Source: Dehalococcoidia bacterium
GTDB taxonomy: Bacteria; Chloroflexota; Dehalococcoidia; Dehalococcoidales; Fen-1064
Assembly (NCBI GenBank): GCA_003153955.1
Contig: PMCB01000049.1
Location: 1 to 8,632, forward strand
Length of the DNA: 8,632 bases
Direction: 5' to 3'
Part shown: in pieces, positions 1 through 6,154 of the stretch
Position numbering within the stretch: the first letter of the stretch is position 1
Layout: each line of letters starts with the position of its first letter
The notes under the pieces: model-generated
Seen by the model: the letters and a program-made list of their open reading frames with translations, nothing else
Databases searched by the model: none
Told to the model about the DNA's origin: nothing
Translations under genes and position numbers: made by a program

Positions 1-91
1 TTACTTACGCACCCTTTAGTAACAGCCGAGTACCTCCGGCTGAGGCCTACGGAAACCTGACCCTACAACACGGTACTTATTTTATCCAGTT
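1..91. other. Left-edge intergenic region with a small hairpin
   Basis: This is the sequence downstream of the ABC exporter operon. It contains one perfect inverted repeat, CAGCCG at 23-28 and CGGCTG at 37-42, with an 8-base loop. The hairpin lies about 50 bases past the minus-strand stop and has no T-run on either side, so it is not a convincing intrinsic terminator. It could be a weak transcript end or mRNA-stabilising structure. No complete gene is visible. Two plus-strand frames are open from the window edge (to 60 and to about 131), but both are too short to call. Confidence 0.4.
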
Positions 92-1963
92 TTATTCCAG
101 TCCCGGGGAGCTGAGGGTTTGGAACAACTGGTAATAAACTCCCTGTTTGTCCATCAGTTCCCGGTGGGTGCCGCTTTCGACGATGCGGCCTTCTTCGAAA
201 ACGACGATGCGGTCGGCATTGGTAACGGTGGAAAGCCGGTGGGCGATGATGACGCAGGTGCGCCCCCGGGCGATGCGGCCCATCGATTCCTGAATCAGGT
301 GTTCGGTGTTGGTATCGACGGATGACGTGGCCTCGTCCATGATTAAAATTGCGGGGTCGGTCATAATGGCCCGCGCCAGACAGACGAACTGGCGTTCGCC
401 GCCGCTCAGATTAGCGCCACGCTCTCCTACGACGGTATCATAGCCGTGTTCCAGACGGATAATCGCCTGATGGACGCCGGCCGTTTTCGCCGCTTGCACT
501 ACTTCCTCGTGGGTGGCTTCGGGGCGCCCGAATTTAATATTATCCTCGATAGTGCCGGAGAATAAGAACGGGTCCTGCTGTACCACCCCGATTTGACGCC
601 GCAGCGAATGCTGGGTGACGGAATTGACGTTGTAGCCGTCGATCAGCACTTCGCCGCTACGCACTTCATAAAGGCGGGTGATAAGGCTGGCGAGGCTGCT
701 CTTGCCGGCGCCCGTGCGTCCCACCACGGCCACGGTTTCCCCGGCATTGACATGGAAATCCACGTCATGCAGCACTTCCTTCCCGTCATCATAACCGAAT
801 TTAACGTGTTCGAGGCTGATATCGCCTTTGATTTTGGGCATTTCGATTGCATCCGGTTTGTCCTTAATTTCAGGAACAACATCGATCAGTTCGAAAATAC
901 GCGCGCCGGAAGCCATTGCCTGCTGGAGGTCGGTATACAAACCGGTGATGTCCTGAATCGGGGCAAAGAAACGTTGAATGTAGAGCAGGAACGCCAGCAT
1001 CACGCCGGCGGTCGTCTGGCCGTGCAAGACTTCCAATCCGCCGAAGACCAGCACCAGACAGAAACCGGCATCGGTCAATATCTGCACAATCGGCATCATG
1101 AACGCCTGCATTTTAGCCGCGGAGATATTAGCGTCCAGATTGGCTTTGTTGACGACGTTAAACTGCTTGGAGTTTTCGCCCTCACGGGACATTGCCTGGG
1201 TTACCCGCACACCGGAGATACTTTCCTGCAAATTGTCGTTGACAATCGCGATTGCCTGGCGCACCCGGATGAAAGCGATGCGGGCATGCCGCCGCCAGAT
1301 GAGCATGGCAATCACCAGCGCCGGCACCACACTCAGTGTGATTAATGCCAGCTGCCAGTTCATGAACAGCATTACCACCGCGATGCCGACCAGCGTGACG
1401 GCATCGGCGGCGAGATAGATGATATCCTGGGTTACCAGTGTTTCCAGGTCGTCGACATCATTTTGCACGCGGGACATGACTTTCCCCACCTTATTATGGT
1501 CGAAGAAACTCATTGAAAGCTCATGCAAATGGTCGAACATCTGGGTGCGCATCTTGAGCAGGATGCTTTGACCGCCGTAAGAAAGGAATAATGTCTCCAG
1601 GTATTGTCCGGCCATCATCAGAAGAGCCAGTGCGAGATATACCAGCACAGCGATATTAAGGCCGTTAATGTTGTGGTTCCGGATGTAATTATTGGTCACA
1701 AGTGCGACGACAAACGGAATGGCGATATTGGTGAAAGTCCTCAAAACAGTGCCGATTCCGGCCAGAGCCAGGTATTTTTTCACCCAGGCCATGTAGCGCG
1801 GCAGACGCTTGATAACCTTGATATCGTAGACTTTGCCGAGGGCGTCATCCCTGTCGGCGGCATCGAGGGAACTGCGCAGCCGTCCGGCCATGCCCTGGGG
1901 CCTTTGGCCGGGCCCGCCGGCACCACCGCCGCGGTAGAAACCGCCGGTTCCGGGGCTGTACAT
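92..1963 (-). CDS. ABC exporter half-transporter, second subunit (MsbA/YfiC-like, TMD-NBD)
   Basis: This is a 623-residue type IV ABC exporter subunit, expected to sit in the cytoplasmic membrane and pair with the product of the gene just upstream to export hydrophobic compounds using ATP. The transmembrane domain covers about residues 60-335 with six predicted helices, including the coupling-region motif GKVMSRVQNDVDD at about 160-172. The nucleotide-binding domain covers about 380-620. Its Walker A is GRTGAGKSS (415-423), the Q-loop is Q463, the signature is LSGGE (519-523), Walker B is ILIMDE with catalytic E544, the D-loop is SSVD, and the H-loop is H575. The signature is followed by RQF instead of the usual RQR. 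Residues 1-45 form a Gly/Arg-rich cytoplasmic extension before the first helix. The start ATG overlaps the upstream TAA by one base and has a strong Shine-Dalgarno, AAGGAGG, 7 bases before it, so it is translationally coupled. The substrate cannot be read from sequence; multidrug or lipid export is the family default. Confidence 0.95.
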   Translation of the reverse strand: MYSPGTGGFYRGGGAGGPGQRPQGMAGRLRSSLDAADRDDALGKVYDIKVIKRLPRYMAWVKKYLALAGIGTVLRTFTNIAIPFVVALVTNNYIRNHNINGLNIAVLVYLALALLMMAGQYLETLFLSYGGQSILLKMRTQMFDHLHELSMSFFDHNKVGKVMSRVQNDVDDLETLVTQDIIYLAADAVTLVGIAVVMLFMNWQLALITLSVVPALVIAMLIWRRHARIAFIRVRQAIAIVNDNLQESISGVRVTQAMSREGENSKQFNVVNKANLDANISAAKMQAFMMPIVQILTDAGFCLVLVFGGLEVLHGQTTAGVMLAFLLYIQRFFAPIQDITGLYTDLQQAMASGARIFELIDVVPEIKDKPDAIEMPKIKGDISLEHVKFGYDDGKEVLHDVDFHVNAGETVAVVGRTGAGKSSLASLITRLYEVRSGEVLIDGYNVNSVTQHSLRRQIGVVQQDPFLFSGTIEDNIKFGRPEATHEEVVQAAKTAGVHQAIIRLEHGYDTVVGERGANLSGGERQFVCLARAIMTDPAILIMDEATSSVDTNTEHLIQESMGRIARGRTCVIIAHRLSTVTNADRIVVFEEGRIVESGTHRELMDKQGVYYQLFQTLSSPGLE

Positions 1964-3720
1964 TATCGTGCCTCCTTCGGGTTAGCGCCGGGGTCCTGCG
2001 CCGATGCCAGCTGCGAGAGATAAGTTTGACGGTAAAGCGTATTGCCGGCCATGAGTTCCTGATGTTTACCGCGTTCGACGATTTGTCCGTCTTTGATAAC
2101 CAGAATCAAGTCGGCATTGGTAATAATCGGCAAACGGTGGCTGATGATAAATGTGGTGCGCCCCTTGATGAGTTCATCGACTGCCCGGCGGATGAGGCGC
2201 TCGGTTTCGGCGTCGACGCTGGAGGTGATTTCGTCAAGAATCAGGATACTGGGATTTTTAAGAATGGCGCGCGCAATCGTGACGCGCTGCTTTTCCCCGC
2301 CGGAAAGGGTGTGGCCGCGTTCGCCCACCCAGGTTTCGTAGCCGTCGGGCAAGCCCATGATAAAATCGTGAATTTGGGCGGCTTTAGCAGCTTCGATGAC
2401 CTGCTCCAACGTGGCATCAGGCATACCGTAAGCGATGTTGTTGCCGATAGTGGTGGAAAACAGGAAAACGTCCTGCTGTGCGGTGCCGATATTTTTACGC
2501 AGCGAGGCGAGGGAAATATCCCGGATATCGATGCCGTCCATGGTGATACGGCCGCCGGAAACATCGTAGAACCGGAGGATAAGATTGATAATCGTGCTTT
2601 TGCCGCTGCCGGAGGCCCCCACCAGCGCCACCAGTTGCCCCTGCTGCACGCTGAAATTTATCGAATGAAGCGCCGGAGCATTTTCGGCGTAACTGAAACT
2701 GACATCTTCGAAAGAGACCTGCCCTTTCAGTTTATCCAGGACAAGAGCATCCGGTTTATCTTTAACCTGGGATGTTGTATCGAGGATTTCCAGAATGCGT
2801 TCGCCGGCGGACATGGAACGCGAATACATATTAGTGACCATGCCCAGCGCACGGATGGGCATGGCGAGCATGCCGAGGTACATGATGAACTGCACCACGC
2901 CGCCGATGGTAAGGTTGCCGGCGATAACCTGGCGCCCGCCGTACCACAGCACCAGCGCGGTCGGCGCGCCGATCAGAAAAACCATTAGCGGGGTGTTGAA
3001 AGCCACAATCTTTGCCGCGTCAATTTGAACGTCGTAAAGCTTTTTAGAGTCATCAGCGAATTTCTTCTCTTCCGACTTTTCCTGAGCGAAACTCTTCACA
3101 ATTCTGACCCCGCTCAGGCTCTCCTGGAGCGTGGTACCGAGGGAGGCGATCATCTGCTGAACTTTCAACCAGACCGGACGGAGGCGGCGGCTGGTGGTAA
3201 CCGCCCTGTAGGCCATCAGCGGTACAAATGCCAGCGTCATCAAAGCCAGCCGCCAGTCGAGCGAAATCAATAGATATGAAATCCCAATGGTTAAAAAAGC
3301 GGTCTGCAGAATCTGAAGCAGGCCCATGCTGATAAATGCCCGCACCGCCTCGATATCGACGGTAGCCCGGGACATTAGCTGGCCGGTCTGTGCTTTATCG
3401 AAATAGGCGAAACTCAATCCCTGCAGATGGTCGAAGAGGTGATTTCGCAGGTCGTAAGCCACGCGCTGGGAAATTACCTGAGTGAAATAGCGGTTGCCGT
3501 AGCCGGTGATACCCCGGAGCGCGCTGGAACCGAGAATGATGCCGGCGGCGATAATCAGTGTGGCGGCGCGGCCGGAATTAAGCACCGTGTCAATGCCGTT
3601 GCCCAGCATTTTAGGAATCACCAGGCTGAAGGCGGTACTGGCAGTAAGACATACAAATGCCAATATCCACATTGCCCATTGTTTCTTCAGAAAACTCATT
3701 AAACGGAGAATAATTTTCAT
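1963..3720 (-). CDS. ABC exporter half-transporter, first subunit (MsbA/YfiB-like, TMD-NBD)
   Basis: This 585-residue ABC exporter subunit is the first gene of the two-gene operon and the likely heterodimer partner of the next product. The six-helix transmembrane domain spans about residues 15-300, with the coupling motif GQLMSRATVDIE at 113-124. The ATPase domain spans about 333-575. Walker A is GASGSGKST (368-376), the Q-loop is Q416, the signature is LSGGEKQR (472-479), Walker B is ILILDE with E497, the D-loop is SSVD (500-503), and the H-loop is H528. Walker B reads DEITSS rather than the common DEATSS, a conservative change. Both subunits therefore keep the catalytic glutamate and switch histidine, unlike many heterodimeric exporters (LmrCD, BmrCD, TM287/288) in which one site is degenerate. 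The ATG at 3720 lacks a good ribosome-binding site: AAGG lies about 15 bases upstream. M8 is a possible alternative start but has no better signal. Residues 575-585 overlap the strong RBS of the following gene. Confidence 0.95.
   Translation of the reverse strand: MKIILRLMSFLKKQWAMWILAFVCLTASTAFSLVIPKMLGNGIDTVLNSGRAATLIIAAGIILGSSALRGITGYGNRYFTQVISQRVAYDLRNHLFDHLQGLSFAYFDKAQTGQLMSRATVDIEAVRAFISMGLLQILQTAFLTIGISYLLISLDWRLALMTLAFVPLMAYRAVTTSRRLRPVWLKVQQMIASLGTTLQESLSGVRIVKSFAQEKSEEKKFADDSKKLYDVQIDAAKIVAFNTPLMVFLIGAPTALVLWYGGRQVIAGNLTIGGVVQFIMYLGMLAMPIRALGMVTNMYSRSMSAGERILEILDTTSQVKDKPDALVLDKLKGQVSFEDVSFSYAENAPALHSINFSVQQGQLVALVGASGSGKSTIINLILRFYDVSGGRITMDGIDIRDISLASLRKNIGTAQQDVFLFSTTIGNNIAYGMPDATLEQVIEAAKAAQIHDFIMGLPDGYETWVGERGHTLSGGEKQRVTIARAILKNPSILILDEITSSVDAETERLIRRAVDELIKGRTTFIISHRLPIITNADLILVIKDGQIVERGKHQELMAGNTLYRQTYLSQLASAQDPGANPKEAR
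1971..1977 (-). promoter_or_regulatory. Strong ribosome binding site inside the end of the upstream ABC gene
   Basis: On the minus strand this reads AAGGAGG, 7 bases before the ATG at 1963. It lies within the last codons of the upstream subunit gene. With the TAATG overlap it fixes the second subunit's start and supports tightly coupled, near-stoichiometric synthesis of the two exporter halves. Confidence 0.85.
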
Positions 3721-3743
3721 GATTAGTGAATGTTACCTTAACT

Positions 3744-3774
3744 ATTATCCTAGCACAATATCTAATATTTGTGC
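3744..3774 (-). promoter_or_regulatory. Candidate operator (dyad) and -10 element for the ABC exporter operon
   Basis: A perfect 6-bp inverted repeat, GCACAA at 3753-3758 and TTGTGC at 3769-3774, is separated by 10 AT-rich bases (22 bp in all, about two helical turns between arm starts). On the minus strand it sits just upstream of a GATAAT -10-like hexamer (3744-3749). The dyad covers the spacer and the place where a -35 box should be, and no good -35 is visible there. This is what one expects of a regulated promoter bound by a dimeric repressor or activator, but the regulator is unknown and no transcription start is proven. Confidence 0.5.
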
Positions 3775-3778
3775 ATAA

Positions 3779-4045
3779 AACCGGGGGAAAACCAAAATTC
3801 CCTATCAACCGCAAATTCAAATAACCAACGCCAATATGGGGAACAAATTATTTGCCGCGGGTTCCGGACAGCTTTCGATTATGGTTTGTCCTCATCCTGC
3901 CAGCAGTGATTACAACCCTGCGGTTGTTGCCAAACAATTCGCGGCTAACCTGGCCCCGGGAGGAAATAATATCACGATAAATTTTGAGCAGTGCGGTACG
4001 CAGGTGAACCCCGGCAGTATACCGGTTGAAACTACCGGTAATTGA
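3779..4045 (+). pseudogene. Open protein-like frame without a start: possible C-terminal gene remnant
   Basis: The frame is open for 88 codons, from just after a TAA at 3776 to a TGA at 4043-4045. The only ATG is at 3836 (69 codons) and has no Shine-Dalgarno; no GTG or TTG occurs in frame before it. The predicted peptide looks protein-like, with Ala/Gly/Asn-rich stretches (for example KQFAANLAPGGNN) and two cysteines, but has no helix, signal peptide or domain I recognise. The 5' portion runs up to the ABC operon's promoter region. The simplest reading is the surviving 3' end of a decayed or truncated gene. A chance open frame or a genuine small 69-residue protein are the alternatives. I assign no function. 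Confidence 0.3.
4020..4040. repeat. Inverted repeat at the end of the orphan frame
   Basis: TACCGGT at 4020-4026 and ACCGGTA at 4034-4040 form a 7-bp perfect stem with a 7-base loop. It overlaps the last codons of the orphan frame ending at 4045. No T-tract follows on either strand, so it is not a typical intrinsic terminator. Confidence 0.45.
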
Positions 4046-4056
4046 AAACGTATTTC

Positions 4057-4080
4057 AAGAAAATATAGTTGACGGCTATA
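4057..4080 (-). terminator. Weak candidate terminator after marR
   Basis: On the minus strand, 12 bases past the marR stop, TATAG and CTATA (4076-4080 and 4064-4068 in plus coordinates) can pair around a 7-base loop. A TTTTCTT tract follows (plus 4057-4063). The stem is short and AT-rich, so termination would be inefficient. It is the only terminator-like structure between marR and the exporter promoter. Confidence 0.3.
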
Positions 4081-4092
4081 ACAATTCGCAGC

Positions 4093-4551
4093 TTATTCTT
4101 CGGAATATTCATTCAATTTTTGGAGTAATCGGTCCAGAAGTGAGCGCAGTTGTTTGCGTTCTTCCGTATTCAGCACGGACATGATTTCTTCCATTGCCTT
4201 GCTTTTCCGGTCGATTTTCGTCATGCTCAGCCCTTTCGGCGTTAATTCGATTTTCAAAAGTCTTGAACGTGGCGTTACTTTGACCCGCTTGATCAGCCCG
4301 TATTTTTCCATGTTCTGCGTTTGCTGGGAAATTACGCTGACTTTACGTTCAACTTTTTCCGCGATGGCGGAGAGAGTTGCCTTTGCGCCTAACTGATGGA
4401 TAATGGTTAACATCCGGAGCTGGCGGGTGGGGATGTTGTACGGGCTTAATTCTCTTTGCCGCACCAGCATCCTCTTATGATGGATCTTGCCCAACAACAA
4501 CCAAAGCTGATCCACGTCTTTGTCATTTGAGATAACGGTATCGGTCTTCAC
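4093..4551 (-). CDS. MarR-family winged helix-turn-helix transcriptional regulator
   Basis: This is a 152-residue regulator of usual MarR length, expected to bind palindromic operators as a dimer and release on binding a small ligand. The N-terminal dimerisation helix covers about residues 10-35. The winged helix covers about 45-115, with recognition helix around residues 70-84 (KVSVISQQTQNMEK) and a basic wing at about 88-105 followed by the typical LTPKG. The C-terminal dimerisation helices are at about 112-150. I chose the GTG at 4551 because AGGGAG lies 6 bases upstream. The longer reading from a TTG at 4572 would add 7 residues, has no ribosome site, and begins almost at the predicted transcription start. 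The gene is divergent from the SRPBCC-VOC fusion gene, the classic arrangement for a MarR protein controlling itself and its neighbour. The ligand is not predictable; no redox-type cysteine is present, since the protein contains none. Confidence 0.9.
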   Translation of the reverse strand: MKTDTVISNDKDVDQLWLLLGKIHHKRMLVRQRELSPYNIPTRQLRMLTIIHQLGAKATLSAIAEKVERKVSVISQQTQNMEKYGLIKRVKVTPRSRLLKIELTPKGLSMTKIDRKSKAMEEIMSVLNTEERKQLRSLLDRLLQKLNEYSEE

Positions 4552-4557
4552 TCTAAT

Positions 4558-4563
4558 CTCCCT
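4558..4563 (-). promoter_or_regulatory. Ribosome binding site that decides the marR start
   Basis: On the minus strand this reads AGGGAG with a 6-base spacer to the GTG at 4551. It favours the GTG start over the upstream TTG at 4572, which has no Shine-Dalgarno. Confidence 0.8.
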
Positions 4564-4581
4564 GCGGGTCAATTTGCCTAA

Positions 4582-4610
4582 ATTGTAGTCTTCAATGATT
4601 AATCTGTCAA
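4582..4610 (-). promoter_or_regulatory. Near-consensus sigma-70 promoter of marR
   Basis: On the minus strand: TTGACA (4605-4610), a 17-base spacer, then TACAAT (4582-4587). This is a perfect -35, a 5/6 -10 and ideal spacing. The expected transcript start near 4575 gives a leader of about 24 bases to the GTG start. The spacer contains the 8-bp palindrome GATTAATC (4597-4604). A promoter this strong would normally need a repressor, consistent with autoregulation by the MarR product (inference). Confidence 0.8.
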
Positions 4611-4611
4611 T

Positions 4612-4625
4612 TTTCCACCTGGAAA
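4612..4625. promoter_or_regulatory. Candidate operator between divergent marR and fusion-gene promoters
   Basis: TTTCCA (4612-4617) and TGGAAA (4620-4625) are perfect inverted arms around CC. The palindrome begins one base from the marR -35 box and ends 10 bases before the candidate -35 of the divergent gene, so one bound dimer could block both promoters. The assignment to the MarR product rests on position only. Confidence 0.5.
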
Positions 4626-4635
4626 TGACATTATT

Positions 4636-4665
4636 TTGTAACTATTTACTGCAATGTTTTATAAC
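4636..4665 (+). promoter_or_regulatory. Candidate promoter of the SRPBCC-VOC fusion gene
   Basis: TTGTAA (4636-4641) and TATAAC (4660-4665) are separated by 18 bases; TTATAA at 4659 would give 17. The match is moderate. If used, the leader is about 70 bases and contains two further symmetry elements: AATTTAGG at 4692-4699, and GGGTT (4698-4702) paired with AACCC (4712-4716). Confidence 0.4.
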
Positions 4666-4728
4666 TTTTCAAGGAATAAGTCAATATAGTTAATTTAGGG
4701 TTATTATTGTGAACCCATGTATTTCCGT

Positions 4729-4733
4729 GGAGG
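4729..4733 (+). promoter_or_regulatory. Ribosome binding site of the fusion gene
   Basis: GGAGG with a 6-base spacer to the ATG at 4740, supporting that start. Confidence 0.8.
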
Positions 4734-4739
4734 CTAAAG

Positions 4740-6140
4740 ATGAACGGGCTAAACAGTTCGATAAAAATATCGGGACGGGAACTTGTAATTACCAGGACTT
4801 TCGATGCGCCACGCAATATCATATGGCAAGCTTGGACCGAGCCTGATCGTGTCAAAAAATGGTGGGGTCCCAGAATATTTACAGCGCCTGTTATCAAAAT
4901 CGATTTTAGGGTGGGCGGGGAATATTTGTACTGCATGCGGTCCCCTGAGGGTAAGGATTACTGGAGCAAAGGCACCTACCGTGAAATAGTGGCGCCGAAG
5001 CGGATTGTTTTAACCGATTCCTTCTCCGATGAAAAGGGTAATACCGTAGCGGCTTCGTACTACGGATTGAGCTCGGATTTTGCGCTGGAAAGTTTGGTTA
5101 CCCTGGTTTTTGAAGAATATGAGGGAAAGACCAGATTCACTTTACGTTATCTGAGTATCCCTGACGGGGACTTTGATAATGCCCAGGCCGGCTGGAACGA
5201 ATCCCTGGATAAACTGGCGGAATATCTGGCTGGCATCGGAGGCACTAAAATTACCGCCGAGCCGGGGAAACAGGAGCTGTTTATCACCCGGGAATTTAAC
5301 GCGCCGCCGGAGCTGCTTTACAAAGCATTCACGGACCCCGATCTTTATGTGCAATGGGTCGGCCCGCGCCGTTTTAAAATGACATTGGACAAATTTGAGC
5401 CGGTCAGCGGCGGCAGATGGCGCGATGTTCATGAAGATACCGGCGGCTTGAAGTTCGGGTTTCACGGGGTTTTTCATGAAATTTCGCCGTCGCTGCTGAT
5501 CGACACGTTTGAATTTGAGGGGTTACCGGAAAAAGGGCATGTCAGCCTGGAAACCGCGCGACTGGAAAAGTTGCCGGGCGGCCGGACCAGGTTGACCATT
5601 CAATCCGTTTTTCAATCCGTGGCAGACCGGGACGGGATGATTCAGGGTGGCATGGAGGCGGGAGTCAGCGAATCTCACGAACGGCTCGCCGAACTGCTGG
5701 AAAAAATGAAAAAAGAGGATGGAAATCAGATGGTAAAATTAAGCCCCTATTTGAGATTTAACGGAAATTGCCGGGAAGCGATGGAATTTTATAAGGAATG
5801 CCTGGGCGGGGAACTGACAATAATGACGATGGGAGAATCCCCGATGGCATCGCAAGTGCCGCCGGAAATGAAAACCCGTGTAATGCATTCCGTGCTGAAA
5901 AAAGATAATATGACATTCATGGCTTCGGACGCGATGGGGCCGGAAAAGATAATGAAAGGTACCAATATTTCACTTTCGATTATGGGAACCGACATGGAAG
6001 AAATCCGGCCTTATTTCTCGAAGCTATCCAGCGGCGGCGTTATCAAACATCCCCTGGAAAAGACATTTTTCGGAGTTTACAGCGATTTTACAGACAAGTT
6101 CGGCATCGACTGGATGTTTCAGGCCGATAACCCGAAATAA
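4740..6140 (+). CDS. Three-domain fusion: SRPBCC (AHSA1) - SRPBCC (AHSA1) - VOC/PhnB-like protein
   Basis: This 466-residue soluble cytoplasmic protein joins three domains usually encoded separately. Domain 1 (about 13-165) and domain 2 (about 178-322) are AHSA1/CalC-type SRPBCC folds, each opening with the family pattern ELxITRxFxAP...A.T.PD...W.GPR.F. Residues 13-47 and 178-212 match at 17 of 35 positions, and both domains end in the helix with LxKLAEYL or RLAELL. Domain 3 (about 333-463) is a PhnB-like member of the VOC (glyoxalase/bleomycin-resistance) superfamily, with [18 protein letters not shown] at its start and DKFGIDWMF at its end. SRPBCC domains enclose hydrophobic ligands; VOC domains bind metals or sequester drugs. 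The actual substrate is unknown. The ATG at 4740 has GGAGG 6 bases upstream. The third domain begins exactly at M331 (5730), preceded by AGAGG, so internal initiation making a free VOC protein is possible. The gene is divergent from marR, the probable regulator. Confidence 0.9.
   Translation: MNGLNSSIKISGRELVITRTFDAPRNIIWQAWTEPDRVKKWWGPRIFTAPVIKIDFRVGGEYLYCMRSPEGKDYWSKGTYREIVAPKRIVLTDSFSDEKGNTVAASYYGLSSDFALESLVTLVFEEYEGKTRFTLRYLSIPDGDFDNAQAGWNESLDKLAEYLAGIGGTKITAEPGKQELFITREFNAPPELLYKAFTDPDLYVQWVGPRRFKMTLDKFEPVSGGRWRDVHEDTGGLKFGFHGVFHEISPSLLIDTFEFEGLPEKGHVSLETARLEKLPGGRTRLTIQSVFQSVADRDGMIQGGMEAGVSESHERLAELLEKMKKEDGNQMVKLSPYLRFNGNCREAMEFYKECLGGELTIMTMGESPMASQVPPEMKTRVMHSVLKKDNMTFMASDAMGPEKIMKGTNISLSIMGTDMEEIRPYFSKLSSGGVIKHPLEKTFFGVYSDFTDKFGIDWMFQADNPK
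5714..5732 (+). promoter_or_regulatory. Possible internal start of the VOC domain
   Basis: Within the fusion gene, AGAGG (5714-5718) lies 11 bases before an in-frame ATG (5730-5732) that coincides with the first residue expected of a free-standing PhnB-like protein. The spacing is long for a standard ribosome site. This looks like a leftover of a formerly separate gene and may or may not still work. Confidence 0.35.
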
Positions 6141-6154
6141 CGGAAATAAAGTCA

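Noticed and set aside
23..42. The hairpin downstream of the ABC operon as an intrinsic terminator.
   Set aside because: A 6-bp stem with an 8-base loop and no T-tract on either strand does not meet the usual criteria.
1..131. Two plus-strand frames open from the left edge (ending at 60 and about 131) that could be the end of an upstream gene.
   Set aside because: They are too short to judge, have no recognisable motif, and the longer one runs into the certain coding end of the ABC gene on the other strand.
593..1345. A 250-codon plus-strand open frame opposite the ABC subunit gene.
   Set aside because: It is a shadow of the real minus-strand gene: rich in His/Asp/Gly from antisense codons, with no domain, and the opposing frame has all ABC motifs.
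2026..2988. A 320-codon plus-strand open frame opposite the first ABC subunit gene.
   Set aside because: It is an antisense shadow of a gene with complete Walker A/B, signature and H-loop motifs.
4549..4572. The longer marR reading starting at TTG 4572.
   Set aside because: It has no ribosome site and would start only a few bases after the predicted transcription start; the GTG at 4551 has AGGGAG at ideal spacing.
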